From: Pseudoalteromonas sp. SMS1
GTDB taxonomy: Bacteria; Pseudomonadota; Gammaproteobacteria; Enterobacterales; Alteromonadaceae
Reading direction: 5' to 3'
NCBI RefSeq assembly: GCF_021530565.1
Contig: NZ_JAKGBI010000017.1
Coordinates: forward strand, 62,001 to 126,000
Length of the DNA stretch: 64,000 nt
Shown here: one piece after another, positions 1-8,551 of the stretch
Layout: each line of letters begins with the position of its first letter
How positions within the stretch are numbered: position 1 is the stretch's first letter
The notes under the pieces: model-generated
Seen by the model: the letters and a program-made list of their open reading frames with translations, nothing else
Told to the model about the DNA's origin: nothing
Databases searched by the model: none
Translations under genes and position numbers: made by a program

Positions 1-3000
1 AGCTCGGTGACATTGAAGCGCAACTATATCGCTGTGATGGTGTCGTTGAAGCCGTGGTGGTGGATGACAATAGCACTGGCAGCACACAATTGGTTGGCTA
101 TGTGTCGGGCGCAGCGCTAAATGGTGAGGAACTAAAAAACCACATTGCGCAGTGGCTACCAGATTACATGGTACCAGCACTGGTTATCGCACTGGACGAT
201 ATGCCACATAACAGCAATGGCAAGATTGACCGCAAAGCGCTGCCAAAACCGCAGTGGCAAGCTGACCAAGCATTTGAAGCGCCACAAACCGAGACGGAGT
301 TACGCCTTGCAGCCATTTGGCAGTCTGTATTAGGTGCAGAAAAAGTTGGCCGTGGTGATAATTTCTTCGCCCTTGGGGGAGATTCAATCAAGGCATTGAG
401 TGTTGCCAGTCAAAGTCAGAGCAATGGGTTAAACTTTGCAATTGCGCAGCTATTTAGCACTGAAGATCTCGCGCAATTGGCTTCACTGATTGATGGCAAC
501 AGCGCAACCAATCGCGTAGCGCTGGTACGCAATGCTGACACTTACACTGGGTTATCGTTTGCCGAACAACGTCAGTGGTTCTTATGGAAGCTCTCGCCAC
601 AGAGCAGTGCATATCACATTAAGGGCGCGTTGATGTTGGATGGAGAGCTCAACACCCACGCATTGCAGCAGGCATTGGATTACGTCAAAAACAGTCATTA
701 TGCGCTGCGCACTGTGTATGTGGAAGACCGAGATGCGCAGGTATCTCAGTATATTGCCACTGAAAGTGCGTGTATTTATCAAGAGTTTGATGCATCCGAG
801 GGCGCAGAGAGTCGCACGTGGCGAGCAAACTTTGTCGCTCAGTCGTTTGTATTGACTGAGGGCAACCTGTTTAGAGTCGGGCTTATCAAGCACAGTGACA
901 CGCGCCATGAGCTGGTGGTCGTCATGCACCATATTATCTCCGATGCGTGGTCACTACAGATCATTATCAATGATTTTGCCAAGGCATATGGTCAAGCACA
1001 GGCGGGCGCATTGCGCTTATCCGACACCACAAAAATACGTTACAGCGATTACGCTCAGTGGCAGCGCGCATGGTTGAATGATGAGGTGAAAGCTCAGCAG
1101 TTGGCTTATTGGCATAGTGTCATTGGGGACGATTTATCCGCACTGCGCCTGCCCAGTGATTTAAATTCTGAGCAAAGTACTTACCAAGCCATAACGGAGC
1201 AAGTGGAGCTTGATTCGCAATTAAAAGCAGCCTTAGTGGACTTTGCTAAAGCGAATAATACGAGCTTATTTAATGTCTTGATGGCTGCGCTCAAGGTGTT
1301 ACTGCATCGCTACAGTGGTCAGTCTACGATCCGCGTTGGGATGCCAATCGCCAATCGCCATACCGCAGGCACTGAATCTTTAGTGGGCTTCTTTGTTAAT
1401 ACCCAAGTGATCACCACACAAATAAGCGGTGATACGTTATTGAGTGAAGTGCTAGCACAGGTCAAAACCCATATGTTAGGCGCACAAGCGCACCAAGATT
1501 TACCCTTTGAGCAGCTGTTAGACAGTCTTGATCTAGACCGAGATCTCGCACAACCGCTATTTCAAGTGATGATTAACCACCAACGTGTGGACGGCGATGC
1601 CCTGCTTACATTACCCAATCTGGATGTGAGCCCTGTGACCATTGATGGCAGCGAAGCGCAGTTTGAACTCGTACTGAACTGTTATGAAGACAGCCATGGC
1701 CTGACGAATATTGAATTTGAATTTGCCAAAGAACGCTTCAGTAAAGCGCGTCGTGTAGAGCTGGCAAGCGCGCTTAGCACTCTACTGACCGCTTTAGTGA
1801 GCGCACACGCGCAGCGCGTTGCAGACTTGCAATTACTTCCTGATGCAACGCAAGCGCAATTACATGTGCTTGGTCAAGGTCAAACGCATCCAGCAGCTTC
1901 TTTAGTGACAGCGCAACTGGGCGAAATTGCGCTGCAGTATCCGCATCATATCGCGTTGAAATTTGCGGATACTGAGCTCAATTACCAGCAATTGACAGCG
2001 CAGAGTAATCGTTTGGCACATTATCTTTGTGCACAGCAACACAAAGTAGTTGCTGTACGCTTCGAGCGTGGCACAGACATGGTCGTTGCTGCGCTGGCGG
2101 TACTAAAATCAGGTGCGACCTATGTGCCGGTTGATCCGAGCCTACCCATCGAACGTCAGCAGTATATTGTCCAACAAAGTGGCGCAAGTCTGGTGCTCAG
2201 TGATGATACGAGTACCCAGCTGCAAGGTACTCAGGTTCAGCGTTTGGAAGACGACTTAGTGGTTGACTATCCTGCTACTTCAATAAAGCAAGTGATTCAA
2301 CCTCAGCAGTTGGCGTATATGATCTTTACTTCCGGTTCGACGGGGCGACCAAAAGGGGTGGGGGTGTCTCATCAAGCCTTGACAGATCATTGCTACGCGA
2401 TGCAGCAGACCTACCAGTATCAGCATCATGATCATGCATTATTATTTGCTTCGATGGGCTTTGATGCCGCGCTAGAGCAGTTACTTATGCCGCTTCTGAG
2501 TGGTGCGCAACTGAGCGTGGTGGATCCCAAGGCACTCAGTCCCGATGCGCTGGTTGAATACGCCGCCACTGCGGGCGTAACGGTTGTGGACCTGCCGCCT
2601 GCGTATTTACGTCATGTATCAACATTAAGGTCGGTGCGATTGTGTATCGTAGGCGGCGAAGGCTGGCACCAAGGGGACTTTAAGTTAGCACAGCAAAGCT
2701 TACCTCAAGCACAGTTTGTCAATGCCTATGGTCCAACCGAAGCGGTCGTAACCCCAACGTTGTGGATAGGTGATGCACAGTCACAAGTGGCAGGTCGCTA
2801 CGTCCCGATCGGGTTGCCTGTGGGTAACCGCCAAGTTTACGTGTTGGACGAGGCTCTTAACCTGCTACCAAAAGGGGCAACCGGTGAGCTGTATATTGGT
2901 GGCAGTTGTCTTGCTGAGGGCTACGTTGGCCAGCCAGAATTAACGGCCGAGCGCTTTGTGGCTAACCCATTTGGTGACCAAGGCGGGCGTTTGTATCGCA

Positions 3001-5000
3001 CGGGTGATTTGGTGCGTTGGAACGAAGATGACCAACTAGAATATCTTGGTCGTGTGGATGATCAGATCAAAATACGTGGTCATCGTATTGAGTTGGGTGA
3101 AATCGAAGCGCAGCTCAGCGCACTCGCGGGTGTACAGCAAGCCATTGTCGCGGTTCAAAACGTCAAGGCCCAGTCTGTTTTAGTGGCGTATGCGGTCACT
3201 GAACTCACCGCGCATGACGTGCAGGCGCAACTGCGTGAAACCTTGCCCGAGTACATGATACCGCAAGCCATTGAAATCATGGCACAGCTGCCACTTAACC
3301 AAAATGGTAAGGTGGACCGTAAACGCTTGCCTGAGGTGGACTTGGCGGATAACGCCAGCGACTATGTTGCGCCACAAGGCGAACTCGAGCTGCAAATTGC
3401 GCACGTTTGGCAGTCGTTATTGCAGGTTGAACAGGTGGGACGTCACGACAACTTCTTTGCCCTTGGGGGAGATTCGATAACGGCACTGCGCTTGGTACCA
3501 CGTATCAATGAACTCGGCGAGTACGGTATCGCAGTGAAAGACATCTTCAGTGCGCAAGACCTAGCAGCGCTTGCTCAGTGTGTCTCTGTGTCTTCGCAGA
3601 GGGTTGAACGATTGGCATTGACACATGTTGAGCGTACTGCGCTTATGCCAGTATCTCCTGCGCAACAAAGCTTGTGGCTGACGGATCGACTCAGTACCAG
3701 CGAAGCCGATAAAGCGGCTTATAATATTGCGGGGGCCGTTGAATTGACGGGCGAGTTGAATGTGGTTGCCCTTGAGCAAGCATTCAATGCGTTACTTAAG
3801 CGTCATGAGGTTTTACGCTCACGGTTTGTGGATGTAGAAGGTGAGCCGCGTGTTGAAGTGCTTGATAACGCAACCCTTAAGTTGACTGTTGAGCAAGTAG
3901 ATAATGTGCTGCTGGCGCAGCACTTACGAAACGAGTTCGAGCAACAGCACTTTGATTTAAGTACCGCACCACTCATGCGCGCTAAGGTTTTGCAGTTGGG
4001 TCAGCAACATTATCAATTGTTGGTGAGCATGCATCATATCATCAGTGATGGTTGGTCGATTGCCAATCTGGTTCAAGAGCTGGGGGTATTCTATGCTGAG
4101 CAGTTGGGAGACAGCAGTTTAGTCGCTCAGCTTAGGCCTTTGGCAGTTCAGTATGCTGATTATGCAAGTTGGCAAACTGCACGTTTGGCATCGCCAGAAG
4201 GTGAACAAAACCAGACGTTTTGGCAACAGCAGTTACAAGCCGCTCCGCCGGTGAGTGTTTTACCCCTGCACTTACCGCGTCCAGACAAACCGAGCAGTCA
4301 AGGTGAGCAGGTGGTGTTTGATATCGCACCACAGCTCACAGCGCAATTACACGCGTTGAGCGAAGCACATAACTTGTCGTTATTTGCCTTATTAAAGGCC
4401 AGTTATATGGCGTTTTTAAGCCAGCAAACGGGGCAGCAAGACCTAGTGGTCGGCACGGATTTGGCAGGGCGTGAAGAGGCTGCTTTGGAACCGCTAATTG
4501 GTTTCTTTATTAAGGTGTTACCTGTGCGTATTACGCTACAAGCCGACGAGAGCTTTATTAGCCTCGCACAACAGGTGCAGCAGCAGCTGTTGGCGGTTCA
4601 AGACCATCAACTGCTGACGCTGGAGAGCATTGCGCAAGTGGCAGATGCTCCGCGTCAAAACGGGGTATCGCCGATTTTCCAACAGTTATTCGTAATGCAA
4701 AATACGCCGCAACCGCGTTGGCCTGTTGCAGGCGTTGAAATCAACGAATTGCCGAGCGAGGGCGTTACCAGTAAATTCGACTCGGCCATCTTTATTGAAC
4801 CAACAGCGCAAGGTTTGAGTGGCAATATGGTGTTTAAGCGTGCGCTCTATGTGAAAGATAAAATGCAAGCGATGATCACCGAGTGGCTGAATTTGTTAGC
4901 AACTTTAGCGTCTCAGCCTGAACAAGCACTGCCAAAACCGAAACGCAGTGGCGGCATGAAAAAACGTAAAATGGCAAAATTTGGTAAATTGAAAAAATAG
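1..5000 (+). CDS. Non-ribosomal peptide synthetase, 5' end missing: A(partial)-PCP-C-A(Arg-like)-PCP-C
   Basis: The reading frame is open from base 3, so the gene begins outside the window; 1665 residues are visible. Order seen: the end of an A domain (LGDIEAQL, then NGKIDRKALP), PCP with the phosphopantetheine Ser at visible residue 128 (LGGDS), C domain with HHIISDAW (His309-310), complete A domain (SGSTGRPKG, NAYGPTE, YRTGDL, NGKVDRKRLP), PCP (Ser1158, LGGDS), and a terminal C domain with an intact HHIISDGW (His1344-1345). I read the complete A domain's specificity code as DAEDIGAVTK, which resembles codes for basic residues, especially the Arg code of pyoverdine synthetases; Arg is an inference. 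The protein ends in a very basic tail (KKRKMAKFGKLKK) instead of an A domain. The last C domain should therefore join the X-Arg chain to the amino acid on the next protein. A strong hairpin follows the stop. Confidence 0.93.
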   Translation, partial: LGDIEAQLYRCDGVVEAVVVDDNSTGSTQLVGYVSGAALNGEELKNHIAQWLPDYMVPALVIALDDMPHNSNGKIDRKALPKPQWQADQAFEAPQTETELRLAAIWQSVLGAEKVGRGDNFFALGGDSIKALSVASQSQSNGLNFAIAQLFSTEDLAQLASLIDGNSATNRVALVRNADTYTGLSFAEQRQWFLWKLSPQSSAYHIKGALMLDGELNTHALQQALDYVKNSHYALRTVYVEDRDAQVSQYIATESACIYQEFDASEGAESRTWRANFVAQSFVLTEGNLFRVGLIKHSDTRHELVVVMHHIISDAWSLQIIINDFAKAYGQAQAGALRLSDTTKIRYSDYAQWQRAWLNDEVKAQQLAYWHSVIGDDLSALRLPSDLNSEQSTYQAITEQVELDSQLKAALVDFAKANNTSLFNVLMAALKVLLHRYSGQSTIRVGMPIANRHTAGTESLVGFFVNTQVITTQISGDTLLSEVLAQVKTHMLGAQAHQDLPFEQLLDSLDLDRDLAQPLFQVMINHQRVDGDALLTLPNLDVSPVTIDGSEAQFELVLNCYEDSHGLTNIEFEFAKERFSKARRVELASALSTLLTALVSAHAQRVADLQLLPDATQAQLHVLGQGQTHPAASLVTAQLGEIALQYPHHIALKFADTELNYQQLTAQSNRLAHYLCAQQHKVVAVRFERGTDMVVAALAVLKSGATYVPVDPSLPIERQQYIVQQSGASLVLSDDTSTQLQGTQVQRLEDDLVVDYPATSIKQVIQPQQLAYMIFTSGSTGRPKGVGVSHQALTDHCYAMQQTYQYQHHDHALLFASMGFDAALEQLLMPLLSGAQLSVVDPKALSPDALVEYAATAGVTVVDLPPAYLRHVSTLRSVRLCIVGGEGWHQGDFKLAQQSLPQAQFVNAYGPTEAVVTPTLWIGDAQSQVAGRYVPIGLPVGNRQVYVLDEALNLLPKGATGELYIGGSCLAEGYVGQPELTAERFVANPFGDQGGRLYRTGDLVRWNEDDQLEYLGRVDDQIKIRGHRIELGEIEAQLSALAGVQQAIVAVQNVKAQSVLVAYAVTELTAHDVQAQLRETLPEYMIPQAIEIMAQLPLNQNGKVDRKRLPEVDLADNASDYVAPQGELELQIAHVWQSLLQVEQVGRHDNFFALGGDSITALRLVPRINELGEYGIAVKDIFSAQDLAALAQCVSVSSQRVERLALTHVERTALMPVSPAQQSLWLTDRLSTSEADKAAYNIAGAVELTGELNVVALEQAFNALLKRHEVLRSRFVDVEGEPRVEVLDNATLKLTVEQVDNVLLAQHLRNEFEQQHFDLSTAPLMRAKVLQLGQQHYQLLVSMHHIISDGWSIANLVQELGVFYAEQLGDSSLVAQLRPLAVQYADYASWQTARLASPEGEQNQTFWQQQLQAAPPVSVLPLHLPRPDKPSSQGEQVVFDIAPQLTAQLHALSEAHNLSLFALLKASYMAFLSQQTGQQDLVVGTDLAGREEAALEPLIGFFIKVLPVRITLQADESFISLAQQVQQQLLAVQDHQLLTLESIAQVADAPRQNGVSPIFQQLFVMQNTPQPRWPVAGVEINELPSEGVTSKFDSAIFIEPTAQGLSGNMVFKRALYVKDKMQAMITEWLNLLATLASQPEQALPKPKRSGGMKKRKMAKFGKLKK

Positions 5001-5023
5001 TAATTCGACCATTACCGTCTACC

Positions 5024-5064
5024 CAAAAGCCAAGTCGCGTTATTGCACTTGGCTTTTGTTATTT
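5024..5064 (+). terminator. Rho-independent terminator-like hairpin after the first NRPS
   Basis: A perfect 12-bp stem, CAAAAGCCAAGT (5024-5035) pairing with ACTTGGCTTTTG (5047-5058), has an 11-base loop and is followed by TTATTT. It lies between two genes that should be co-expressed, so it may only attenuate transcription. Confidence 0.7.
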
Positions 5065-5345
5065 AACCAGTCTTGATTTTGATCAACAAAATACGGCTCA
5101 GTTATGGCGTTCACAGAAACTTATGGGTTTTCCTTAAAAAAACTAAGGCTTTGCTCGTCATTAAGACACATCCCTAGGTTGTGGGCAAAATAGCCTCATT
5201 TAATGCATTTTAGGACGCCCTATGCGTTCATGTTATTGGCACCAAACCTTGAGGGGCATGCACATTATTGGTTTTTCATAATGGGCTATTTGGATGCAAT
5301 CACGTGTGCCAAATGGCTCTAAATTTACTGCAAGAGACATTTGGC
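5059..5345 (+). other. Intergenic region between NRPS genes, with two possible mini-ORFs
   Basis: About 290 bases separate the hairpin from the next NRPS. AGGA at 5212-5215 precedes an ATG at 5222 that opens a 19-codon ORF ending at 5281. Its stop overlaps (TAATG) a 13-codon ORF from 5281 to 5322. Neither resembles a known leader and both may be chance. No convincing Fur box was found. A promoter here is likely because of the preceding hairpin, but no clear -35/-10 pair is visible. Confidence 0.35.
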
Positions 5346-8300
5346 ATGATCCAAGAATATATCGATGCGTATCCGCAGGGCCTTGGCCTGAGTGTTCAAC
5401 AAAAACAACATGTATCAAAACAAGATGATGCCGCCGTTGCCGTGCACAGTGTTTTGGTGCCAATCGAACCCAGCCTAACAGTGGCTGAGCTGACGCAGCG
5501 TGCTGAGGTCATTGCGCAGCAACAGCTCATATTGCAGTTTGCATTCACACAAGTAGAAGGCTTCAGAAGTACGCGTCAGGTGCCAAGTGCACAACATAGC
5601 CTAACCTGTGAAGCGGTTACGAGCCAAGCTGACTTAGTGGCAACAGAGCAAGCTAAGCTGCTCCCTATTACATTGGATACGGCACATGGACAAAACATTC
5701 AACTCAGCCATTTTGTTTGTCAGCAGCAGGCGTATTTATTGATCCATGCCAATGCATTAGCGTTAGATATTGCCAGTGTTTATGACTATATTGGTCAATT
5801 GCTCAATGGTGTGGAAGACGACGTTGAAGCCATTCAATATCCGGACTTTTTAGCTTGGCTTGAAGAGATCAATGAAGCACCAGAAGCGGCCCAAGGGGCG
5901 GCGTATTGGCAGCAATTCAGCGCAAAATTACAGCCTTTAGATAACCACTTTCAATTGCCTTATCACAAGGCGCCTGCCGCCACTGATTTGCGCACGCAGC
6001 AAAGCTGTGCGGTGCCACTGAGCGATTCAATTCTGCAAAGTATCGATGGTTTGGCGGAGCAACTTGAACTAGACAGTGAAGTGATTTTACATGCGATGTG
6101 GTGGTTATTACTCGCGCGTATTAGTAAAAGTGCGGGCTATAGCGCTGCACTTGGTTACGACCCGAGACAAATGAGTGAAGAACTGGAAGGGGCGCTTGGC
6201 GTTTACCAGTTACATTTACCGATTGCCATTGAAGTGGATCCTACCCAATCATTGACTGCATGGCTGAGTCAGTTTGCGTTTCAATGCGAACAACACCTTG
6301 AATGGGCCGAAGCCTATCAGGGCATGGAAAAGTACGAATTAAACTGGTCGCCGAGCTGCATTATGCAGGTGTGGCACGGCGAGTCGTATGGCCAATTATT
6401 ACGCTTGGACGATAGCAGCGAATTACACTTAACGTGTGTACTACAAGACACAGGCGCACAACTGGCGCTACGCTATGATAGCCAAGCCTACAGTGACGCA
6501 GCGGCACAAACCTTGTTAGCGCAATATCAGCAATTATTGCAGCAACTAGGTAGTCAACTAAATACGCCAGTGGGTGAATTACAGCTTGCCACAGAGCAGG
6601 AGCAACAGCGTCACTTAGGGTTAAACCGTGCCGCCACGGAAGTGCCGCTACTGTTTGATAAAATTGCACACTTTGCTGCGACTCAGCCAACACAACTTGC
6701 CCTAACAGACGGCCAACAAAGCTTAGACTATGCCACTTTGGATGCACGTTTATTGCGTATTGCTAATGTTTTGCAAGCGCAGGGCGTTGCCAGCAATGAT
6801 ATTGTCACGGTTGCGCTGCCGCGCAGCTTCGAGCAAGTATTGGTGATTCTAGCGATCCAACGCCTTGGTGCTGCTTATTGTCCAGTGGACCCTGTATGGC
6901 CAGACTCGCGCCAACAGCAAATTATTGCAGCCGCTGGTGCAGCCCGCCACATTGCAGCACAAAGTGATGAGCACAGCATAGGTTTAGTTGAGTTGTTGGC
7001 TGCAGCAGAACAACTCACTGTCGCGGACTCAATTGCGCTGCCTAACGCGCAACAAGTGGCGTATGTTCTATTCACATCGGGCTCTACGGGCACGCCAAAG
7101 GGCGTAGTGATTGAACACGCTCAGTTGGCACACTACTGCTTTGGCTCGAGTGAAGCAATGAATCTTGGCCAGCAGCGTTATGGTTTGACCTCAACGGTTG
7201 CGGCTGACATTGGTAATACATGCCTATTTAATGCTTTTTACAATGGCGGTAGTTTAGTGGTTGCCCCTGAACAGGCCGTGCTGGAAGGTCAGGCTTTTGC
7301 CCAATACGTCAGTGCGCAGCAAGTGGACGTGGTTAAGATTGTGCCTTCTCACTTACAAGCGCTGTTGGAGAGTGAGCCAAAAGTTCTACCAAACAAGCTG
7401 ATCCTTGGTGGTGAAGCCAGTGCCCCGACATTACTTCAAAAGATCCATCGCTTGAGCCCAACGTCGGAAGTATTTAACCACTATGGACCGACGGAAGCGA
7501 CGGTCGGTGTGTTGTCTCATCAGTACCATGATTTATCAAGCTTTGCCGGCACCGTGGCAAAGTTAAGCCAAGTATTTGCAGGCTCGTCAATCTATATTCT
7601 TAATGAGCGCGGTGCGCTGTGTGCGGTTGGTGAGCAAGGCGAATTGCACATTGCGGGTACGCAACTGGCACGTGGTTACTTAGGTAAAGGGCAAAGTGAA
7701 GGCTTCATCAGTGATAGCCAATGGGCCCCCAGATTATATCCAACGGGTGATGTCGCACGTTATATGCCTGATGGCACCATCAGTTTGTCAGGCCGAAAAG
7801 ATGACCAAGTACAAATTCGCGGCTTTAGGGTTGAGCCCAATGAAGTTGCTGCAAGTGTAAGCCGTACGCTTGAGTCAGTAGGATGTTATGTCATGGCGCA
7901 AAATCTTGGTGGCCAAACCGCATTAGTGGCTTATTTAACTGGGTTTGAATATCAAGGTAATCAGGTATCTGGCCTACTAGATGGTGACGTGAATCAATAC
8001 TTGCAAACGCACCTGCGCGACCATTTACCTGAAGCCATGGTGCCGCAATTTTTCATCGCGCTAACGCAACTGCCACTGTTGGCCAATGGCAAAGTTGATC
8101 GTACTCAGTTACCTAAAGCAAATGAGCTGCAAAACGTGGCATACGTGGCGCCAAGTTCACAGCTAGAAAAATGGTTAGCAGACTCGCTGGCCGATATTTT
8201 AGAAGTTGAAAAAGTCAGCTGTGATATTAGCTTCTTCGACCTAGGCGGCCACTCTCTAGCTGCCATCAAATGGGTAACACGGATTAAAAAGCAACTGTTA

Positions 8301-8483
8301 ATGGATGTTGACCCAGGCATTATTTTTGATAACGCCACCATCGTGAAGTTAGCGGCCGCATTGAGTGTTAAGCACCCTGATGCGCAAAAGCTAGAAAAAA
8401 TCGCCATGACCCAATTAAAGCTGGCTACGCTCTCGCCAGAGCAGCGCGAAGCACTACAACAAAAGTTGGGTTTAAGCAGCTAA
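5346..8483 (+). CDS. NRPS module: interface-type C domain-A(Asp)-PCP
   Basis: A 1045-residue protein activating one amino acid. The start at ATG 5346 (MIQEYIDAY) is chosen because the paralogue at 14140 begins with the matching MIAEYIEEY; a longer frame opens at TTG 5268. Residues about 1-430 form a condensation-superfamily domain whose HHxxxDG site is lost (HANALALD at 134-141; the two catalytic-site His positions are Asn136 and Ala137). This fits the interface domains described for siderophore aspartyl beta-hydroxylation. The A domain follows (about 435-930; SGSTGTPKG, NHYGPTE, YPTGDV). Its code, read as DITKIGHVGK, is close to the Asp code DLTKVGHIGK. The PCP has LGGHS with Ser970. There is no hydroxylase on this protein, so the enzyme fused to the next protein probably acts on its Asp. 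Condensation onto this Asp would be done by the C domain ending the previous protein. Confidence 0.93.
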   Translation: MIQEYIDAYPQGLGLSVQQKQHVSKQDDAAVAVHSVLVPIEPSLTVAELTQRAEVIAQQQLILQFAFTQVEGFRSTRQVPSAQHSLTCEAVTSQADLVATEQAKLLPITLDTAHGQNIQLSHFVCQQQAYLLIHANALALDIASVYDYIGQLLNGVEDDVEAIQYPDFLAWLEEINEAPEAAQGAAYWQQFSAKLQPLDNHFQLPYHKAPAATDLRTQQSCAVPLSDSILQSIDGLAEQLELDSEVILHAMWWLLLARISKSAGYSAALGYDPRQMSEELEGALGVYQLHLPIAIEVDPTQSLTAWLSQFAFQCEQHLEWAEAYQGMEKYELNWSPSCIMQVWHGESYGQLLRLDDSSELHLTCVLQDTGAQLALRYDSQAYSDAAAQTLLAQYQQLLQQLGSQLNTPVGELQLATEQEQQRHLGLNRAATEVPLLFDKIAHFAATQPTQLALTDGQQSLDYATLDARLLRIANVLQAQGVASNDIVTVALPRSFEQVLVILAIQRLGAAYCPVDPVWPDSRQQQIIAAAGAARHIAAQSDEHSIGLVELLAAAEQLTVADSIALPNAQQVAYVLFTSGSTGTPKGVVIEHAQLAHYCFGSSEAMNLGQQRYGLTSTVAADIGNTCLFNAFYNGGSLVVAPEQAVLEGQAFAQYVSAQQVDVVKIVPSHLQALLESEPKVLPNKLILGGEASAPTLLQKIHRLSPTSEVFNHYGPTEATVGVLSHQYHDLSSFAGTVAKLSQVFAGSSIYILNERGALCAVGEQGELHIAGTQLARGYLGKGQSEGFISDSQWAPRLYPTGDVARYMPDGTISLSGRKDDQVQIRGFRVEPNEVAASVSRTLESVGCYVMAQNLGGQTALVAYLTGFEYQGNQVSGLLDGDVNQYLQTHLRDHLPEAMVPQFFIALTQLPLLANGKVDRTQLPKANELQNVAYVAPSSQLEKWLADSLADILEVEKVSCDISFFDLGGHSLAAIKWVTRIKKQLLMDVDPGIIFDNATIVKLAAALSVKHPDAQKLEKIAMTQLKLATLSPEQREALQQKLGLSS

Positions 8484-8510
8484 TCGCTTAATCAAATCAA
8501 TCTTTACATT

Positions 8511-8541
8511 AGGGAGTCTGTGACTCCCTTTTCCCTTTTTT
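8511..8541 (+). terminator. Hairpin with T-rich tail just before altH
   Basis: AGGGAGTC (8511-8518) pairs perfectly with GACTCCCT (8522-8529) across a 3-base loop, followed by TTTTCCCTTTTTT. The form is that of an intrinsic terminator, but only about 10 bases separate it from the altH ATG. It may attenuate transcription or modulate translation. Confidence 0.55.
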
Positions 8542-8551
8542 AGAGATACAC

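Noticed and set aside
6361..6747. 128-codon minus-strand ORF within the first Asp NRPS
   Set aside because: Antisense to a well-supported NRPS frame; no domain.
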